45,368 nucleotides of DNA from Bacillota bacterium. GTDB taxonomy: Bacteria; Bacillota; Clostridia; Acetivibrionales; DUMC01. A program made the translations under genes and the position numbers. Below the pieces are notes generated by a model. The model was not told the origin of the DNA. It saw only the letters and a list, made by a program, of their open reading frames with translations, and did no database searches. The DNA lies in NCBI GenBank assembly GCA_013314855.1, contig JABUEW010000019.1:1-45368 (forward strand). Direction: 5' to 3'. Positions 27,610 to 37,964 of this stretch are shown one piece after another. Each line of letters opens with the position of its first letter. Within the stretch, counting starts at the first letter, position 1.

Positions 27610-29220
27610 CTACTCTTTTGCTACTCTATTATAAGCTTCTTCATACATTTTTATAAGCTTATCTACCCCTAGTTTCTTTACTTCCTGAACATATGCATCC
27701 CATTCACTTAGCGGTCTTTGTCCAAGCAGGAATTTAGAAAGCTGTTCGTTGACATAAGTCGCAATAGTTGTTCCAAGTTGCGCATTCATTTCAGTTTCCT
27801 GTTCATTAAAAGGAAGCCAATTAAGTGGATTAGCCCTTTCTTCAACATATTGTATTGCTATACGAGCCTGTTCAACATTCTCTTTTGAGTAGAGGGCTTC
27901 GTTTGATGCCGGGTCAATTACCTGATAAAGGCCGTAGGTACCTACACCATAGAGATTACGAGGGGGTGTACCCTTGTCATCAAGGATAAATTGTTTTTCA
28001 CCGTTAACTACTTTATAGGTAACACCTTCTTTACCCCAGCTAAGAATTTCAATTCCTTCAGGGCTATACATCCAGTCAACATACTTGAACGCATTGTTTA
28101 TATTTTCCTGTTTTCCTGTATTACATACTAAGAAACCGGAAAATTCGAAATTAGTCTTTTTAATTCTGTCGGTTGCATTTGGTCCAATACCTTTCGGGGG
28201 TGCCATAACTGCCCATGTATATTCAGGATCAGTTACACGCGCGGGACCGTTGAAAAAGTCGATACGTACAATATACTCAGGCATCATGAACCCTCTTCCT
28301 GATGATACCAGCTCTTGCCAGCTCTTTGTCTCAATTGTCAGGAAATCCGGAGGCAATAGCTCTTCATCAGCCATTTTCTTAAAGAACATTACCATTTCTT
28401 TTGTAGTATCTTCTATAGCACCATAGCCCCATTTTTTTGTATTAAAATCATAGTACCCATAGAGGGCATGATAAGGTTTCCATTGAGGTGCCATAATCTC
28501 AAGTTGTCCTAAACCTGTTCTGAACGCAAGAGGATAACTGTCAGGATATAACTCCTTTAGTTTTTTAGCAACCTGATACATCTCATTTACATCTTTTGGA
28601 GGAGTAAGACCATGTTTTTCAAATATGTCTTTACGATACATCCATGCTCTCAGATTATTAATAGTATGGAGACCATAAGTTGGGAAGAAATAAATCTTTC
28701 CATCACCAGATGTACGTTGTGCAAGACATTCCTTTGAATCAGGGGTATTTTTTATCCAATTACTAAAATTCGGCAACTTATCAAGATTGTCCATAATGCT
28801 GACAAAAGCACCTGCAAGAGCATGTTTATCAGCTATTGCTTTTGAAATTAAATGAAGCAAATCAGGAAGCTGATCCCTAGATGCCATTATTAAATTAACC
28901 TTTGTTTCCATTTCCGTATTGGGTATAGCTTGAATATCAAATTCAATATTTGTTGCTTCAGAGACTATTTTCCACATTGCCCAGTTTGGATCATAGGGCC
29001 AGCTTGCATGAGAACCCATGACAATTGATATCTTGGTAGGCTTGTCAAAGAGTTTTCCGCTCTTAATTTCGCCGGTATTATCTTTTTGGTTATCGGCAGC
29101 AGTTCTATCTTCCTGCGTATCGCCACCTTTTTTTGAATTGCTGCAGGCTGCCAGTGCAAGTACTATCAAAAGTACTAAGGCCAATGCAATAATTCTTTTT
29201 AATAAAGACTTTCCCTTCAT
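27610..29220 (-). CDS. Extracellular solute-binding lipoprotein (LplA-like)
   Basis: 536 residues. A lipoprotein signal peptide with basic start (KGKSLLKR), hydrophobic core and lipobox LAAC gives Cys26 as the anchored residue; a charged linker (about 28-50) follows, then a cluster B/LplA-type binding protein with TKISIVMGSHASWPYDPNW near its start. It captures a sugar or oligosaccharide outside the membrane. AAGGAGG stands 9 bases before the ATG. First gene of the importer operon, downstream of the membrane-bound AraC-type regulator. Confidence 0.92.
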   Translation of the reverse strand: MKGKSLLKRIIALALVLLIVLALAACSNSKKGGDTQEDRTAADNQKDNTGEIKSGKLFDKPTKISIVMGSHASWPYDPNWAMWKIVSEATNIEFDIQAIPNTEMETKVNLIMASRDQLPDLLHLISKAIADKHALAGAFVSIMDNLDKLPNFSNWIKNTPDSKECLAQRTSGDGKIYFFPTYGLHTINNLRAWMYRKDIFEKHGLTPPKDVNEMYQVAKKLKELYPDSYPLAFRTGLGQLEIMAPQWKPYHALYGYYDFNTKKWGYGAIEDTTKEMVMFFKKMADEELLPPDFLTIETKSWQELVSSGRGFMMPEYIVRIDFFNGPARVTDPEYTWAVMAPPKGIGPNATDRIKKTNFEFSGFLVCNTGKQENINNAFKYVDWMYSPEGIEILSWGKEGVTYKVVNGEKQFILDDKGTPPRNLYGVGTYGLYQVIDPASNEALYSKENVEQARIAIQYVEERANPLNWLPFNEQETEMNAQLGTTIATYVNEQLSKFLLGQRPLSEWDAYVQEVKKLGVDKLIKMYEEAYNRVAKE

Positions 29221-29478
29221 GTAATAAATCCTCCTTTTTAAAATTTAATGTGCAGCCTCTGCTTTTTCAACTTATAATCTGTCGACTTTGTTTCTGCATT
29301 ATATATTGAAATTAAAGTTATTAAAGTTTGAAAAAGCATGCTGCTCATTTATTATAAAAAGTGCGTGTGATAAAATAAATGATTATTTGTATTGAAAATA
29401 CCGATAAATTTAAATATTTAAAAATATAGTGATAACTTAAAATTTTCAATATAAAATAATAATTCTTCTTAATAGTAC
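29221..29478. promoter_or_regulatory. Control region of the importer operon
   Basis: 258 bases between the regulator stop and the binding-protein start. A TATAAT-like -10 is present on the minus strand (about 29354-29359) without a good -35, which suits a promoter needing an AraC-type activator. No operator could be defined by eye. Confidence 0.35.
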
Positions 29479-31869
29479 TCAGGAATCGGCCCTGAATGGT
29501 TCATCCAACAATCCTGAATTCCTTCTATATTCCTTTGGGGTAAATCCTGAATATTTCTTAAATAATCGAATAAAAGTATTGCCATTAGCAAATCCTACTT
29601 TCATTGCTATATCTTTAACCTTCATCTGAGTGTTCTCTATTAGTTCCATAGATTTTTTTATACGATAATTATTAATATAATCATTGAGATTTATATTAAG
29701 CCTTGCTTTAAAATAAGAAGATATATATGCAGCGGAAAGATTAAGCTTTTCCGCCAGCAAATCAAGATAAATATCTTCCATATAATGTTCTTCTACATAA
29801 TTAATAATAAAATCGATAATATAATCATTTTTCTTTTTGTTTCTTGCAATATAATCTATAACATTCTCTATAAACTCATGGCATATACTTTCGTATTCTT
29901 TAATGGTATCGCATTCTTCAAGCAAATAATATACTCTCGATGTATTTATTTCTTTAGGTATATCATAGTACATTCGTGTTAATAACTTTATAGAGCAATT
30001 TACTATTTCTATGCAGAGAAGTTTAATATAAAAACTATTAACATCCTTTTTCATATTATAATCAAGAATATCACTTACCATTTTCAGGCTTTCCTTTTTT
30101 TGTGCATTACGAAGAAAACCTGTAAACTCTTCCATTTGCTCCAGAGGGAAATAGAACCTATTGCTGTTTTTATTAATAGAATCTTCAGTTAATACCTGGG
30201 TCTCAGGCACCAGTTTTCGATACTTGGCAATTTCAAACATGCTGTTATATGCCTCTTTCAAATAAGACACATTATCATAGGTCTTACTTATTGCTATAGT
30301 AAAATATACAAATTCCTTATCATTTTCCAATTGTCTGATTATATCATTAATCAACATCTCAATATTCTTCTCATTTTTTTCAACATTAATAATTGAAACA
30401 ATTTTCTTGTTTTCCATCTGAAAAGTAATGGAGCTTTTGAAATGCTCTTTTACATAAAGTTGAATCAGCTCCTTGAACAAGAATGTGATTTTGCTGGTTT
30501 CTTGTTCATGAGGCATTTTCTTAAGGAATTCAGGCTTAAAATGAAGTTTAAAATATATGATTATATAACTCTGAGTTACAGATAAGTTCTCCTTTATCTC
30601 ATCAGCTTGTATATATATATCTTTCATCTTAGCCTGATATAAAAACGCTTCCAGGTTTGAGTTGCGTGTTTTAATATCTCTGGCATAATCAGCATTTTGT
30701 TCAACAATTAACCTTACATTATCTCGAATATAATTAAGGTCGAAAATGTTTTTATGTGAAGAAACCTCCCTCATTTTCATAGATTTAATTGCACTTACGG
30801 GTTTATATACTTTCGCCGTTTTTTCATGGTTTACTGCATAATGCTCCTGCTTAAAGTTTTTTGATTGTGTTATGACCTCTGCAATTTGTTTTACAGGATT
30901 ATTAAACTTAACTACAATTAAAAATGACAATAAAACACTAAACAATAATGAGAATACCAATACGAGCCTGAAAATAATATTAACTTTGGCAAGCTGCTGT
31001 TTTAGCTGTGCATCAGGAACAAGTCTATAATACGTTAATCCGCTGAAATTTGATGTTCTCATAAAAAGGTATCCCTGGCTTGTTTTAACAAAGTTTTTTC
31101 CATCAGCAAAAGCACCTTCAGGTATTAAAAGTTTTGAACCCGAAACTGAAGGATAGATCATATCTCCATAATTATTATATATATAATAGTAGTCTACAAA
31201 ACTTTTATCAATAGATCTTATAAGATCTTCAATTCTAACCAAACTTATTATAAGAAAATTGCTGTTATTACCTTTTTTGAAAGCAAAAGGCATAAGAAAA
31301 CTACTGGAAGAACCTATACGGCTATAATCATTAAATGTATCAGCAGGATAAATTTTAAAAATGAAATCCTTATTCATTTCCTCAAGCCAGAATTCCTTTG
31401 TATAATTTCGGCTGTTAAAAAATTTGGTATAGAACCATTCACTGTCATATGTTCCCAAAGCCTCTACAATAATCTTGTCAGGCTGCTTTGGCATAATATA
31501 CATAGCCTTTACATAATCCATAAAACCACTGTAATTTTTTTTGTACACTCGCTCGTTGAGTTTTTCGAATAAAACTCTCTTTTCATACATATTCGTGCTC
31601 TGTCCGTTTATTAATGGGAAAAAGACCTCTTCATAATGCAACTGTACCATGGCATTCTTAATTTGCTCAAAAATCTGTTCATTTTTAGCTACAACTTTAC
31701 TGAATCGTTCATCCATATTTACAGTTATTTCAGTTTCAATTATTTTCAAATACGTTTTATATGCATATAGGTAAAAGAAAGAAACTGTCAGTATTATTAA
31801 TAAAAAACTTGCCATTAATCTTGAAAACATAGTTCTTAATAGCAGTATATCAATAATTTTCCTTTTCAA
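29479..31869 (-). CDS. Membrane-bound AraC-family regulator with extracytoplasmic sensor
   Basis: About 796 residues from a TTG at 31869 with AGGGGAG six bases ahead; the frame is open to a GTG at 31890. One transmembrane helix near residues 15-38, an extracytoplasmic sensor of about 250 residues, a second helix near 300-322, a cytoplasmic linker, and a C-terminal AraC helix-turn-helix pair (about 690-790, with LNLSAAYISSYFKARLN and DIAMKVGFANGNTFIRLFKKYSGFTPKEYRR). Such one-piece receptors activate neighbouring sugar importer genes. It directly precedes the importer operon on the same strand. Confidence 0.88.
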   Translation of the reverse strand: MKRKIIDILLLRTMFSRLMASFLLIILTVSFFYLYAYKTYLKIIETEITVNMDERFSKVVAKNEQIFEQIKNAMVQLHYEEVFFPLINGQSTNMYEKRVLFEKLNERVYKKNYSGFMDYVKAMYIMPKQPDKIIVEALGTYDSEWFYTKFFNSRNYTKEFWLEEMNKDFIFKIYPADTFNDYSRIGSSSSFLMPFAFKKGNNSNFLIISLVRIEDLIRSIDKSFVDYYYIYNNYGDMIYPSVSGSKLLIPEGAFADGKNFVKTSQGYLFMRTSNFSGLTYYRLVPDAQLKQQLAKVNIIFRLVLVFSLLFSVLLSFLIVVKFNNPVKQIAEVITQSKNFKQEHYAVNHEKTAKVYKPVSAIKSMKMREVSSHKNIFDLNYIRDNVRLIVEQNADYARDIKTRNSNLEAFLYQAKMKDIYIQADEIKENLSVTQSYIIIYFKLHFKPEFLKKMPHEQETSKITFLFKELIQLYVKEHFKSSITFQMENKKIVSIINVEKNEKNIEMLINDIIRQLENDKEFVYFTIAISKTYDNVSYLKEAYNSMFEIAKYRKLVPETQVLTEDSINKNSNRFYFPLEQMEEFTGFLRNAQKKESLKMVSDILDYNMKKDVNSFYIKLLCIEIVNCSIKLLTRMYYDIPKEINTSRVYYLLEECDTIKEYESICHEFIENVIDYIARNKKKNDYIIDFIINYVEEHYMEDIYLDLLAEKLNLSAAYISSYFKARLNINLNDYINNYRIKKSMELIENTQMKVKDIAMKVGFANGNTFIRLFKKYSGFTPKEYRRNSGLLDEPFRADS

Positions 31870-32077
31870 GGCAATCTCCCCTGTAAACACACTTTCAATA
31901 ATTTATTTATAGCACTTATAAATAATTAATAACACAACTTATAACATATATATAATAACATATTTCTTTCTAATTTAACATGTTAATTTCTGTAAATGAG
32001 CCCAAACATTCTGCCAAGAGCACTATTGTCCTGTATGCAGCTTTTGGAAGAGTAAACAAGGAAAAATCTTAATGTCG

Positions 32078-33136
32078 TTAAGCTGATGTTCTGATAGCTC
32101 TATTAATCCAATCAAATACCAGCAAAAACAACATAAACATCCCTGTATATCCAAATATGGGATAAACTGTGGATATCAGCCTTGAAAATCCAACACTGGA
32201 TAATGGCACTGATAATGCACATATTACCACTGTAGTAGTTTTTATGTTGAGATTGAGCCTGGTACTTATTCTGCAAATTGCACCATATCCTGAAGTTACT
32301 GCTGAAGTCAACATGGCAGAAGCCATTACAATGTTATATGCATTCATTATGAAACTACTATATCTTTCTATAATATCAATTACTGGAAATTCTCCGATTA
32401 ACGTATCTGTAAAAAAAGTTGATATGGCAAGGTTTAAAACTAAAGCAGTAAAGCACAATAAAAGTCCTCCCAGAATGCCTCCGGCTATAGCGGTCCTTCT
32501 TGTCTTAAGGTAAGGTAATAGGCTACTTAAAGCGGATGCTGCAAGTATATTATTGTAACTAACATACAAAAGAGAAGAAAATACCCAATTATTAGTTATT
32601 ATTTCAACACCCCTGATAATGCTAAATACTTCTTTATTTCTGCTGATAATAATAAAAAATCCTACACCTATAATTCCCACAACAAGGACAGGTGCCAATA
32701 CGGCACTTAACGCGGCAATCCCTTCTACACCTACAAACATAATTATCATGGATATTATGCTGATAATAATAATGCCATATTCCAGGGGTAAATGAAATAA
32801 TCCTGATAAAATACTTCCCATACCTGCAATCATAACACAATAAACCGACAACAGAAAAATGGTAGATATCAATTGCATTATCCTGCCAAGGAGCAACCCC
32901 GCTATTGGAAATATCAGTTCCTCGAAATTCCTTACTCTTTCCAGGTATACTTTTTCCAATATAATATAGCCAGAAAAAGCAAATAAAGCCCCTGATAAAA
33001 GAATACCATAAAAGCCCCCTTTGCCATAGCTGGTGAAAAAATGTATTATTTCCTGGCCGGATGCAAAGCCTGCACCAATTATTACTGCTAAATACACGCT
33101 TGATACTTTAATTATGTTCCTTATTTCTCCCCTCAA
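32078..33136 (-). CDS. YkvI-family membrane transporter
   Basis: 352 residues, about ten hydrophobic helices, no signal peptide. The N-terminal helix has VIIGAGFASGQEI, the hallmark of the YkvI family in the amino-acid/polyamine/cation (APC) superfamily; the substrate is unknown. The start is uncertain: the TTG at 33136 gives the usual N-terminus, but its first two bases are the end of a terminator T-run and no ribosome site precedes it; AGGGGAG lies just inside the coding sequence. Confidence 0.75.
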   Translation of the reverse strand: MRGEIRNIIKVSSVYLAVIIGAGFASGQEIIHFFTSYGKGGFYGILLSGALFAFSGYIILEKVYLERVRNFEELIFPIAGLLLGRIMQLISTIFLLSVYCVMIAGMGSILSGLFHLPLEYGIIIISIISMIIMFVGVEGIAALSAVLAPVLVVGIIGVGFFIIISRNKEVFSIIRGVEIITNNWVFSSLLYVSYNNILAASALSSLLPYLKTRRTAIAGGILGGLLLCFTALVLNLAISTFFTDTLIGEFPVIDIIERYSSFIMNAYNIVMASAMLTSAVTSGYGAICRISTRLNLNIKTTTVVICALSVPLSSVGFSRLISTVYPIFGYTGMFMLFLLVFDWINRAIRTSA

Positions 33137-33185
33137 AAAAACGACTCCGTCATAGCATTTATCCCTTATAATACTATGACGGAGT
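33135..33185 (-). terminator. Intrinsic terminator of the Gld-type ABC operon
   Basis: Perfect 12-base arms ACTCCGTCATAG (33144-33155) and CTATGACGGAGT (33174-33185) with an 18-base loop are followed on the minus strand by CG and seven T (33141-33135). It ends transcription after the DUF4340 gene and abuts the ykvI-like start. Confidence 0.88.
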
Positions 33186-33264
33186 AATCACCTTAATTAC
33201 TTTAAACACAACAGCTGCTCTAACGTAATAAATCCTCCAATACAAAGGAACATTTGTCATGGTT

Positions 33265-34656
33265 TTACTGGCTCTTATTTATTGCTTCCATTAACTTCGT
33301 GTAAGATTCCCTTACTCCCTCGGGTTCATCAAATTTCTTCTTTTCAACGAGTATGCCGCTATACTTTCCATTTCTCATTACGTAGTAGTAACGGTCATCT
33401 TTTGGTATAAACTCCACTTTCATAACCTTAGGTTCAATCTTCCTGTAATAAGTGAAAGTTATTTCGGGTTCTCCCACAGGTGTTGCACCAGGTTCCACTT
33501 CACTCAAGGTTACTCCTATTAGAGATTGATAATATGTCCTGAAGGGTTGTTTATCATTTTCATCTTTCATGCTGGCATCTTTACCGTTCACAAAGAACTT
33601 GTCCTTGTCTGTATCCTTTTCAGGATCCGTTTGCAACTCGCAGTCCAGTGTGTAGCCATCCATTTCTACAACTATTCTTTCTACATCCCATATATTTGTT
33701 ATATAGGCAAATACTTCTACAATCTCCTTGAGCGGTTTATCCAGGAAAGTAAAAGCTTCAGTAGAAATTGTACAAACCTCATTTCCACCTTCAAGCATCA
33801 CATATATTTTCGAGTTCTCCTTACTTTCCTGTCCCATAAGAAGCCGGTTTTTCCCTTCTGAAGTTTCAAACTCCAAAACATAGGATGGTTTTGCAAGCCC
33901 ATACTTTTCAAGGTCTGACGGATTCTCCTCAACATACTCAATAACTGTTGCCTGGGTTATTGCATCAAGCATTGGAGATAATGCACTAACATTTACATTC
34001 CCCTCTATAGGTGATGTCATTGTCCAGTCAGAGTCTTTATCAGGTCTTTCAGCCCGAAAAACCAATGAGCCTTTTCTTTCCATGGACACTTTGATTATAT
34101 CGTCAGATTCCACAGTAAACAGCGCTTTATCCCGTATATCATTTCTTTTTACTTTTACTTTATCTATTGTGTAAGTGTCAGTGGTATATACCTTGTTACT
34201 ATCCTTCTTCTTTACATAATATGCTCCCTTTGTAGGGGTAAGGCTGCCGATTTCCAGTGTCTCAACCGTCCCGTCTTTCATTTTTGCAGATACGACAACG
34301 GGTTTATCGAGCCCATACTGTGCAAGGTCTGTTGCATTTTCTTCTATAACCTTTTCAACAAATATCGAGGAGAAGTTTATGGCCACACTATTTAGTTTGC
34401 TTTTATCATACCTTATACCTTCAGGGTAAACAAGTTCCCACTCATTTTCATTTTCATTCTTTACAAATACCAGCTTTTCTCCCTCGTTTTCTATGGTTAT
34501 CTCTGCCATTTCCAGTGTATCCAAATCAATAATCTTATCAAAGTTTCTTGTGTCGGATGACGATTTACTGTTTTTGTAGTTAGTGACAAATAGATAGACC
34601 CCGAACAACAAAACAAACACAATTAAAACAATTATAGTGTTTCTGTACCTTCTCAT
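33265..34656 (-). CDS. DUF4340 domain-containing protein
   Basis: 463 residues with an N-terminal membrane anchor (about 6-26) and a long outside part containing the DUF4340 repeats (DLAQYGLDKPVVVSAKMKDG near 110-130, DLEKYGLAKPSYVLEF near 246-262). DUF4340 proteins are commonly encoded with GldG-type ABC systems; the function is unknown. It overlaps the GldG stop by ATGA and has AAGGAGGAGG upstream, so it is the last gene of a four-gene operon that ends in a strong terminator. Confidence 0.82.
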   Translation of the reverse strand: MRRYRNTIIVLIVFVLLFGVYLFVTNYKNSKSSSDTRNFDKIIDLDTLEMAEITIENEGEKLVFVKNENENEWELVYPEGIRYDKSKLNSVAINFSSIFVEKVIEENATDLAQYGLDKPVVVSAKMKDGTVETLEIGSLTPTKGAYYVKKKDSNKVYTTDTYTIDKVKVKRNDIRDKALFTVESDDIIKVSMERKGSLVFRAERPDKDSDWTMTSPIEGNVNVSALSPMLDAITQATVIEYVEENPSDLEKYGLAKPSYVLEFETSEGKNRLLMGQESKENSKIYVMLEGGNEVCTISTEAFTFLDKPLKEIVEVFAYITNIWDVERIVVEMDGYTLDCELQTDPEKDTDKDKFFVNGKDASMKDENDKQPFRTYYQSLIGVTLSEVEPGATPVGEPEITFTYYRKIEPKVMKVEFIPKDDRYYYVMRNGKYSGILVEKKKFDEPEGVRESYTKLMEAINKSQ

Positions 34657-36122
34657 AGATGCCTCCTCCTTAAATATACAAAAGTACCTAACCCAAGGAT
34701 TATGAGGGGGAGTACAACTACAACAATAATTCCCATGTAGTTTGCCTGTTCGGCTGTAATATTAATATACTGACTTGTGTAACTTTTGGGTGCTATAATT
34801 ACATCATCTTTTGCTTCACGCATCCAACCAACTATTTCAAGAAAGAATACCAAGCTGTTACTGAAATAAGGTCCAAGGGTGTCAGCTGCACTATCTTCAA
34901 GGAAAGAGCTATTTCCTATTACAGCTATTTTTGAAGGCTTCTGCCAGCCTGTATGCTCGACAGCAACTGCAACATCCAGTGGTCCGGTTATATCATTGCC
35001 CCTTGTCTTGTCAACCTGCTCTCCTACAGCCAAACTGCTTGTTTTTGCAAGGGGTATTACGTCAATATATTCCTTTACATTTTTTAGTATATTTATACTT
35101 CTTGAATTTCCCAATAGTATGTTAAAGCTCTGGGACATTACTTTGTTACTGCTTACATTCATCAAAACTACATAGGGGTTTTGGGGCCAATGCCGTCTTT
35201 CGTCATTTTCCTTTACCTTATCATAATTCAACCCCAGGTTATAATCCATTAAAATATTTTCAAACTGGGGAAACTGCGGATCGAGTTCCAGGTAGTCAAA
35301 CATAAATATCGCTTTTCCGCCATTTTTAAGGTACTCTTTTATTTTATCTTTCTCGCTTATAGTCAAATCCTTTTTGGGAGATGCTACCACCAGGATCTCA
35401 GCATCTTCAGGCACTTTTTCTTCTATAACGAGATTAATGGGCTTTATATCAAAATTATTATTTACCAATTGATCTCTGAGTGAAGAAAAATTGCTATCTA
35501 TATCCTTTTCGTCATGTCCTGTAGTAAAATATATTGTAGGTGTAATTTCGGAAGTAACATACTTTATAGCACCTGTGAAACCCTGCTCTGCTATTGAACC
35601 CGTAATGCGAGTCTGGAATGTTGACTGATCGAAATACGTACTGAAAAGGTCATAATAAGAAAGGCTTTTCAGTTTTTTCCCTGACTTTACGACAAAAACG
35701 CTTTTACTGACATCTTTCAATATATTGTCAGGATCAATCTCTTTTAATATACCGGGATTTTTATCCGGATCCACATATTTTACGGTAACATGGGGATATT
35801 TTGCGTATTGCTCAAGTAGATCAACAAATTCCTTATCCTGGCTTGAAGAACTTATTCTACTCTCATCAAACAACCCGTATATTATAACATCTTTGTCCAG
35901 TTCCTTTAAAATCTTTTTGGTAGTATCCCCGATAGAATATAGCTTGTTAGGTGTCAAGTCCCATTTAACCTGTGCCATATCAACCAAAACGTTCAATACT
36001 ATTGCAATTGCTACTACTGCGGCAATTAATATAATAGAATTGGTCCCATATTTGAAAGTCCTGCTTTTAATTATCTTATTAAAAGTCTTCTTAATACTGT
36101 TCGTCCACTCAATTTTTCTCAT
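34653..36122 (-). CDS. GldG-like ABC auxiliary protein
   Basis: 489 residues from the ATG at 36122 with AGGGGTGA ahead. A cytoplasmic basic segment leads to a transmembrane helix (about 31-50), then a large extracytoplasmic ABC-transporter auxiliary domain (KWDLTPNKLYSIGDTTKKIL near 56-75; TTGHDEKD near 200), and a C-terminal helix before YLRRRHL. This is the GldG/ABC_transp_aux family, in gliding bacteria linked to motility; in Firmicutes its job is not settled. Forms an operon with the permease and ATPase upstream. Confidence 0.85.
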   Translation of the reverse strand: MRKIEWTNSIKKTFNKIIKSRTFKYGTNSIILIAAVVAIAIVLNVLVDMAQVKWDLTPNKLYSIGDTTKKILKELDKDVIIYGLFDESRISSSSQDKEFVDLLEQYAKYPHVTVKYVDPDKNPGILKEIDPDNILKDVSKSVFVVKSGKKLKSLSYYDLFSTYFDQSTFQTRITGSIAEQGFTGAIKYVTSEITPTIYFTTGHDEKDIDSNFSSLRDQLVNNNFDIKPINLVIEEKVPEDAEILVVASPKKDLTISEKDKIKEYLKNGGKAIFMFDYLELDPQFPQFENILMDYNLGLNYDKVKENDERRHWPQNPYVVLMNVSSNKVMSQSFNILLGNSRSINILKNVKEYIDVIPLAKTSSLAVGEQVDKTRGNDITGPLDVAVAVEHTGWQKPSKIAVIGNSSFLEDSAADTLGPYFSNSLVFFLEIVGWMREAKDDVIIAPKSYTSQYINITAEQANYMGIIVVVVLPLIILGLGTFVYLRRRHL

Positions 36123-36127
36123 CCATA

Positions 36128-36832
36128 TCACCCCTGACTCCAGCGTCTTCTTTCAATAACCATTATTGTTATAAACATAAATACCGATATAAAACTGAGA
36201 TAATAAATAATTGAACTCAAATTAAGGACTCCCCTGTTAAAATCTTCATACCTGGAAAGCAACGAAAACCAGTACAGGATTTTTGCTATGAAACCCCCTA
36301 CCATTCCTCCTATACCGTCAGCAATCCACATTATAAGAAGACCCACAAAGCTAATTATTGCAGCAATAACCTGGTTCTCAGTCAAAGCTGACGCAAATAC
36401 TCCCACTGAAATGAAAGATGCTCCCAAAAGAATAAATCCTACGTATCCTCCTACCAATGGTGGTGTAAGCGAAGCACCAAAAGCAAATAAAATTATGGGA
36501 TATATAAACGATATAAGGACCATAACAAGAAATACAAATACAGCAGCGAAATACTTTCCAAGCACAATTCCCATCAGGTTTACAGGCGATGTAAGCAGAA
36601 TAACCTCAGTACCGTTCTTTCTATCTTCTGCCAGTATCCTCATGGTCAGTATCGGAACTATAAATATTAATATATAGCCCATACTCGCAAGATTCCCGTT
36701 GAATTCTCCATACATGCCGATTAAATTAGGCCAAAATATGATTGAAGATATAAGTATAAACATACCTATCAAAACATAAGCCACGGGTGAATAGAAATAT
36801 GATTTTACTTCTTTCCAAAAAACAGCCTGCAT
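36128..36832 (-). CDS. ABC-2-type permease (GldF-like)
   Basis: 234 residues with six hydrophobic helices; the N-terminus FWKEVKSYFYSPVAYV is typical of ABC-2 permeases paired with GldG-like proteins, and RILAEDRKNGTEVILLTSPV lies before the third helix. It starts one base after the ATPase stop codon, with the ribosome site inside the ATPase gene, which points to coupled translation. Confidence 0.88.
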   Translation of the reverse strand: MQAVFWKEVKSYFYSPVAYVLIGMFILISSIIFWPNLIGMYGEFNGNLASMGYILIFIVPILTMRILAEDRKNGTEVILLTSPVNLMGIVLGKYFAAVFVFLVMVLISFIYPIILFAFGASLTPPLVGGYVGFILLGASFISVGVFASALTENQVIAAIISFVGLLIMWIADGIGGMVGGFIAKILYWFSLLSRYEDFNRGVLNLSSIIYYLSFISVFMFITIMVIERRRWSQG

Positions 36833-36833
36833 A

Positions 36834-37784
36834 TTAACTTACCTCCTTTCCTTCTTCGGTTACAACCTGGAGGAATATCTCTTCCAGGGTCATACCCAGT
36901 GATTTTAATTCTATAATCGGGTAACCGGCTTTTGCCATTGCAAAGAAAAGAGGACGCCTTACATCAACATCCTTATCCGACTCAACGATATATGTTACAA
37001 CGTCCCTTTCTTTTTCAACATTTGGCTCAACATACTTAACCCCATATATTTCCTTTATATGACCCAATACTGAATTTTTCGGTCCTGAAATAGTAACTGA
37101 CATTTTCGAGACCTTACCGAAGTTCTTTGAAAGGTTTTCCGGTGTATCGACAGCCGCTATCTCTCCTTTATGGATTATAACAACCCTGCCGCATATAGCA
37201 CTTACTTCACTTAATATGTGGGAACTCAAAATTATGGTATGCTCTTTACCCAGGGCTTTTATAAGCTTCCTGATTTCAATAATCTGTTTTGGGTCAAGGC
37301 CTACTGTAGGCTCGTCCAATATAAGGACCTCAGGCTTCCCTACCAGTGCCTGGGCCAATCCTACCCTCTGCTTATACCCTTTTGAAAGGTTTTTTATAAG
37401 CCTATTTCTCACTTCCGTTATCCCGACCAGCTCCATTATATCATTAAGTTGGCTTCTCCTTACTTTTTTGTCCACCCTTTTTAATTCGCTGACAAAATTC
37501 AGGAAATCGGTAACCGTCATATCAAAATAGAGCGGAGGATGTTCAGGCAAATAGCCTATCCTCTTTTTTACTTCAGCAGGTTCCTCCATGATATCATAGC
37601 CGCAGACTTTAACTGTTCCCTCCGTTGAAGGTATATAACCGGTAATTATATTCATTGTTGTAGTTTTGCCTGCGCCATTCGGGCCAAGAAACCCCAATAT
37701 TTCGCCTTTTTCTACAGTGAAATTTAAGTTCCTTACGCCTACTATGTTTCCATAGTATTTCGTAAGATTTTGTATTTCTATCAT
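36834..37784 (-). CDS. ABC transporter ATP-binding protein (GldA-like)
   Basis: 316 residues. Walker A GPNGAGKTT (35-43), Q-loop region YLPEHPPLYFD, signature LSKGYKQRVGLAQA (about 133-146), Walker B LILDEPTVGLDP (about 155-166), and a C-terminal domain of about 90 residues. It powers the GldF/GldG-like complex encoded downstream. AGGGGGG precedes the ATG. First gene of the operon. Confidence 0.93.
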   Translation of the reverse strand: MIEIQNLTKYYGNIVGVRNLNFTVEKGEILGFLGPNGAGKTTTMNIITGYIPSTEGTVKVCGYDIMEEPAEVKKRIGYLPEHPPLYFDMTVTDFLNFVSELKRVDKKVRRSQLNDIMELVGITEVRNRLIKNLSKGYKQRVGLAQALVGKPEVLILDEPTVGLDPKQIIEIRKLIKALGKEHTIILSSHILSEVSAICGRVVIIHKGEIAAVDTPENLSKNFGKVSKMSVTISGPKNSVLGHIKEIYGVKYVEPNVEKERDVVTYIVESDKDVDVRRPLFFAMAKAGYPIIELKSLGMTLEEIFLQVVTEEGKEVS

Positions 37785-37964
37785 CTTTTTCCCCCCTACT
37801 TAAATGTTATAATAACTACACTAAAAGAAAAGAAAGCGCATCCTACAATAATCAATAATTATATTATCAAGGATACATTTTAATAAATTGTGAACATTTT
37901 GTAACAAAACATTAATGTCATTTCCCATTGTATAGTTTTTAGACTAATATTGCAAGAGGTAATT

